A stretch of DNA of 64,000 nt from positions 51,726-115,725 of the forward strand of contig CAVVPS010000015.1 in assembly GCA_963750195.1 (NCBI GenBank), written 5' to 3'. Under the pieces are notes generated by a model. It was not told the DNA's origin, did not search any database, and saw only the letters and a list, made by a program, of their open reading frames with translations. Both the position numbers and the translations under genes were made by a program. Positions 62,629 through 64,000 of this stretch are shown here, in pieces. Source of the DNA: AP-15 sp963750195. Lineage in GTDB: Bacteria; Pseudomonadota; Alphaproteobacteria; ATCC43930; CGMCC-115725. Each line of letters opens with the position of its first letter. The first letter of the stretch is position 1.

Positions 62629-63053
62629 GCCAGACGGCGCATAAGCCGGGTTCTGTACCGCCCCAGATCGCCCGACGGGCTTAAGGGGGCGGTGACGGCC
62701 ATTCCTCTGGGACGTCCGTTACCGGACGCCTCGTGCGACCGACCCGAGCGGCGGCGCGAAGGTCCGCCCGACACCTCGGGATCGCTCCCTGATGCCTGCC
62801 GCTCCTACTTGGTCTTGCTCCCGGTGGGGTTTTCCCTGCCGCCGCCGTTGCCGGCGGCGCGGTGCGCTCTTACCGCACCGTTTCACCCTTGCCGCCCACC
62901 CGAAGCGTGCCGCGGGCGGGCTCGGCGGTATACTTTCTGTGGCACTTTCCCTGGGGTTGCCCCCGCCGGGCGTTACCCGGCACCGTACCTCCGTGGAGCC
63001 CGGACTTTCCTCTCCCCGCACGGCGGCGAAGAGCGGCCATCCGGCCGTCTGGC
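62629..63053 (-). ncRNA. rnpB: RNase P RNA, bacterial type A
   Basis: The catalytic RNA that trims tRNA 5' leaders. On the minus strand it opens GCCAGACGGC and closes GCCGTCTGGC, forming helix P1. It carries GAGGAAAGTCCGGGCTCC near the 5' end, the conserved AGGGTGAAACGGTGCGGTAA and GGAAACCCC-like AGGGAAAACCCCACC core segments, and ACAGAACCCGGCTTAT near the 3' end. About 425 nt. Ends set by P1 pairing; the exact mature ends may differ by a few bases. Confidence 0.95.
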
Positions 63054-63113
63054 AACCCAAATTTGGCCAGCGAGGCGGCCTTTGTCAAAGGCCGCGAGGT
63101 CCAACGCTCGCGG

Positions 63114-64000
63114 TCACGGACTCGTGGTGATGCCGACCGCCGCAGCGAACTCTTTTTTCACGTTTCCGCCAAACAGCGGGTTGACGAGACGAGTGGTGTT
63201 GCCGGCACTCGCGTCGACCGCAGTCGGGCACGCCATGTAGGGCGAAATGAAGGTGTTGTGAGCGGCGTTGCGCGAATCGATCATCAGGCAGGTCGGCGCG
63301 ACTTCGAGGTCCATCGCGTCGATGGTGTTGGCAAAGCTGTAGCCGTTCTCGATCACCAGCGCCGCCCCGCCTTTGGCCGCCGCCGAGCCGGCGCCGCTGA
63401 TGCGGGAAATCTGCGTCTGCTCCAGTGCGATGCCTGCGGCCCCTCCGGCGGCGTCGGCGACCGCAAAGATTTCGGAGCTCAGCACGTAGTTGAGCTGAAG
63501 CCCGCCCGCCCGCGGGCCGACGCCCGCATTGTTGACGATTAGATGATCGATCTTTAGCGAGTTCTGTGCGTCCGAAAAATCGTGCTGGCCGATCACCACG
63601 GCGTAGCTGTCGCTGCGGCCATTGACGAACAGGGTTCCTTGCTCGTTGAAATAAAAGCATCCTTTTGGCGAAATCGGCGTGCCGCCGGAGCACAGGATCT
63701 CGAGCACCGGTTGCGCGGCGATGGTCTTTCCGTCGAGGATGGCGCCCATCGAAATCACTCGAAAGCCGGTGTCCGATCGGGTCCGGTAGTCGATGATCAG
63801 GGGGCGCGTGAGTTTGTACGTGCCATGCGGAAGGAACAGAGGCTGGTCGGTAGCGAGCGCTGCGGACAACGCACGGTTGATCGCGGCGGTGTCGTCGGTG
63901 CTGCCGTTGCCGGCGGCCCCGTAGCAGCGCACGTCGATCCAGGAAGTGGCGGTGCAGGCAGAGGCACTCGCCGTCGTCGACTGGCTCACCCCAGCGATCG
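63114..64000 (-). CDS. Pectate-lyase-like right-handed beta-helix protein (5' end may lie outside window)
   Basis: WIDVRCYGAAGNGSTDDTAA is the classic start of a pectate_lyase_3/right-handed beta-helix domain, as found in phage tail spikes, epimerases and glycan-binding or -cleaving proteins. Repeated short strand-turn units follow (LIVNNAGVGPRAGG, GAALVIENGYSFANTIDA). The first GTG in this frame is at 63989 (SQSTTASASA), but the frame is open to the window edge (IAG before it), so an N-terminal portion may be missing. No signal peptide seen in the visible part. Substrate unknown. Confidence 0.7.
   Translation of the reverse strand, partial: IAGVSQSTTASASACTATSWIDVRCYGAAGNGSTDDTAAINRALSAALATDQPLFLPHGTYKLTRPLIIDYRTRSDTGFRVISMGAILDGKTIAAQPVLEILCSGGTPISPKGCFYFNEQGTLFVNGRSDSYAVVIGQHDFSDAQNSLKIDHLIVNNAGVGPRAGGLQLNYVLSSEIFAVADAAGGAAGIALEQTQISRISGAGSAAAKGGAALVIENGYSFANTIDAMDLEVAPTCLMIDSRNAAHNTFISPYMACPTAVDASAGNTTRLVNPLFGGNVKKEFAAAVGITTSP

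Noticed and set aside
1..64000. tRNA genes and insertion sequences
   Set aside because: None recognised. No cloverleaf-type sequence, transposase or integrase was seen in the reading frames.

Overview
The window is a high-GC chromosomal segment of an alphaproteobacterium. The gene order is typical of the Rhodospirillales and their relatives: lptD-surA-pdxA-rsmA, gmk-yicC-mltG-fabF-acpP-fabG-fabD, rpsF-rpsR-DUF2232-rplI, and the dcw cell-wall and division cluster running on into lpxC-bamD-recN-ligA. A DNPR-type MurE (meso-diaminopimelate peptidoglycan), outer-membrane biogenesis genes (LptD, SurA, BamD, LpxC) and a PEP-CTERM protein confirm a Gram-negative cell. The genus cannot be fixed from the sequence.

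Layout. 1-5.1 kb (+): outer-membrane assembly, vitamin B6 and 16S rRNA dimethylation genes. 5.2-8.8 kb: a small secreted protein, a broken PEP-CTERM gene and a broken secreted phosphodiesterase. 8.9-15 kb (-): guanylate kinase, YicC, MltG and a fatty-acid synthesis block. 15-17.5 kb (+): the S6/S18/L9 operon. 17.5-23.8 kb (+): cyclopropane fatty acid synthase, DnaB, PrmA and an M24 peptidase, with an antisense DUF1127 gene. 23.8-25.5 kb: an accessory strip of palindromic repeats around a GIY-YIG gene and a GFA-family gene. 25.5-31 kb (+): a DNA modification/defence-like island (small protein, Vsr endonuclease, GHKL ATPase, two unrecognised proteins, C5 cytosine methyltransferase) followed by a cluster of short repeats. 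31.3-35.6 kb: a catabolic module (class III extradiol dioxygenase, Rieske oxygenase, divergent hydantoinase B-like protein). 35.7-38 kb (-): an atypical Nramp transporter and a TonB-like protein. 38-61.5 kb (-): ligA-recN-bamD-lpxC and then, reading backwards, ftsZ-ftsA-ftsQ-ddl-murB-murC-murG-ftsW-mraY-murF-murE-ftsI-ftsL-rsmH-mraZ. 62-64 kb (-): a ribbon-helix-helix-like protein, RNase P RNA and the end of a beta-helix protein.

The dcw genes form one tightly overlapping transcription unit that makes lipid II (MurE, F, MraY, G, C, B, Ddl) and the divisome (FtsI, L, W, Q, A, Z). murD is missing from its usual place between mraY and ftsW.

A property of the whole window dominates interpretation. 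At least a dozen genes, including essential rpsR, murF, murG, murB and ligA, are interrupted by single-base shifts, nearly all of them one extra base. An essential ribosomal protein cannot be dead, so most of these are probably sequencing or assembly insertions. The apparent MurC-MurB and MurF-MraY fusions fall under the same suspicion. The most biologically interesting part is the Vsr/GHKL-ATPase/methyltransferase island at 25.5-31.1 kb.
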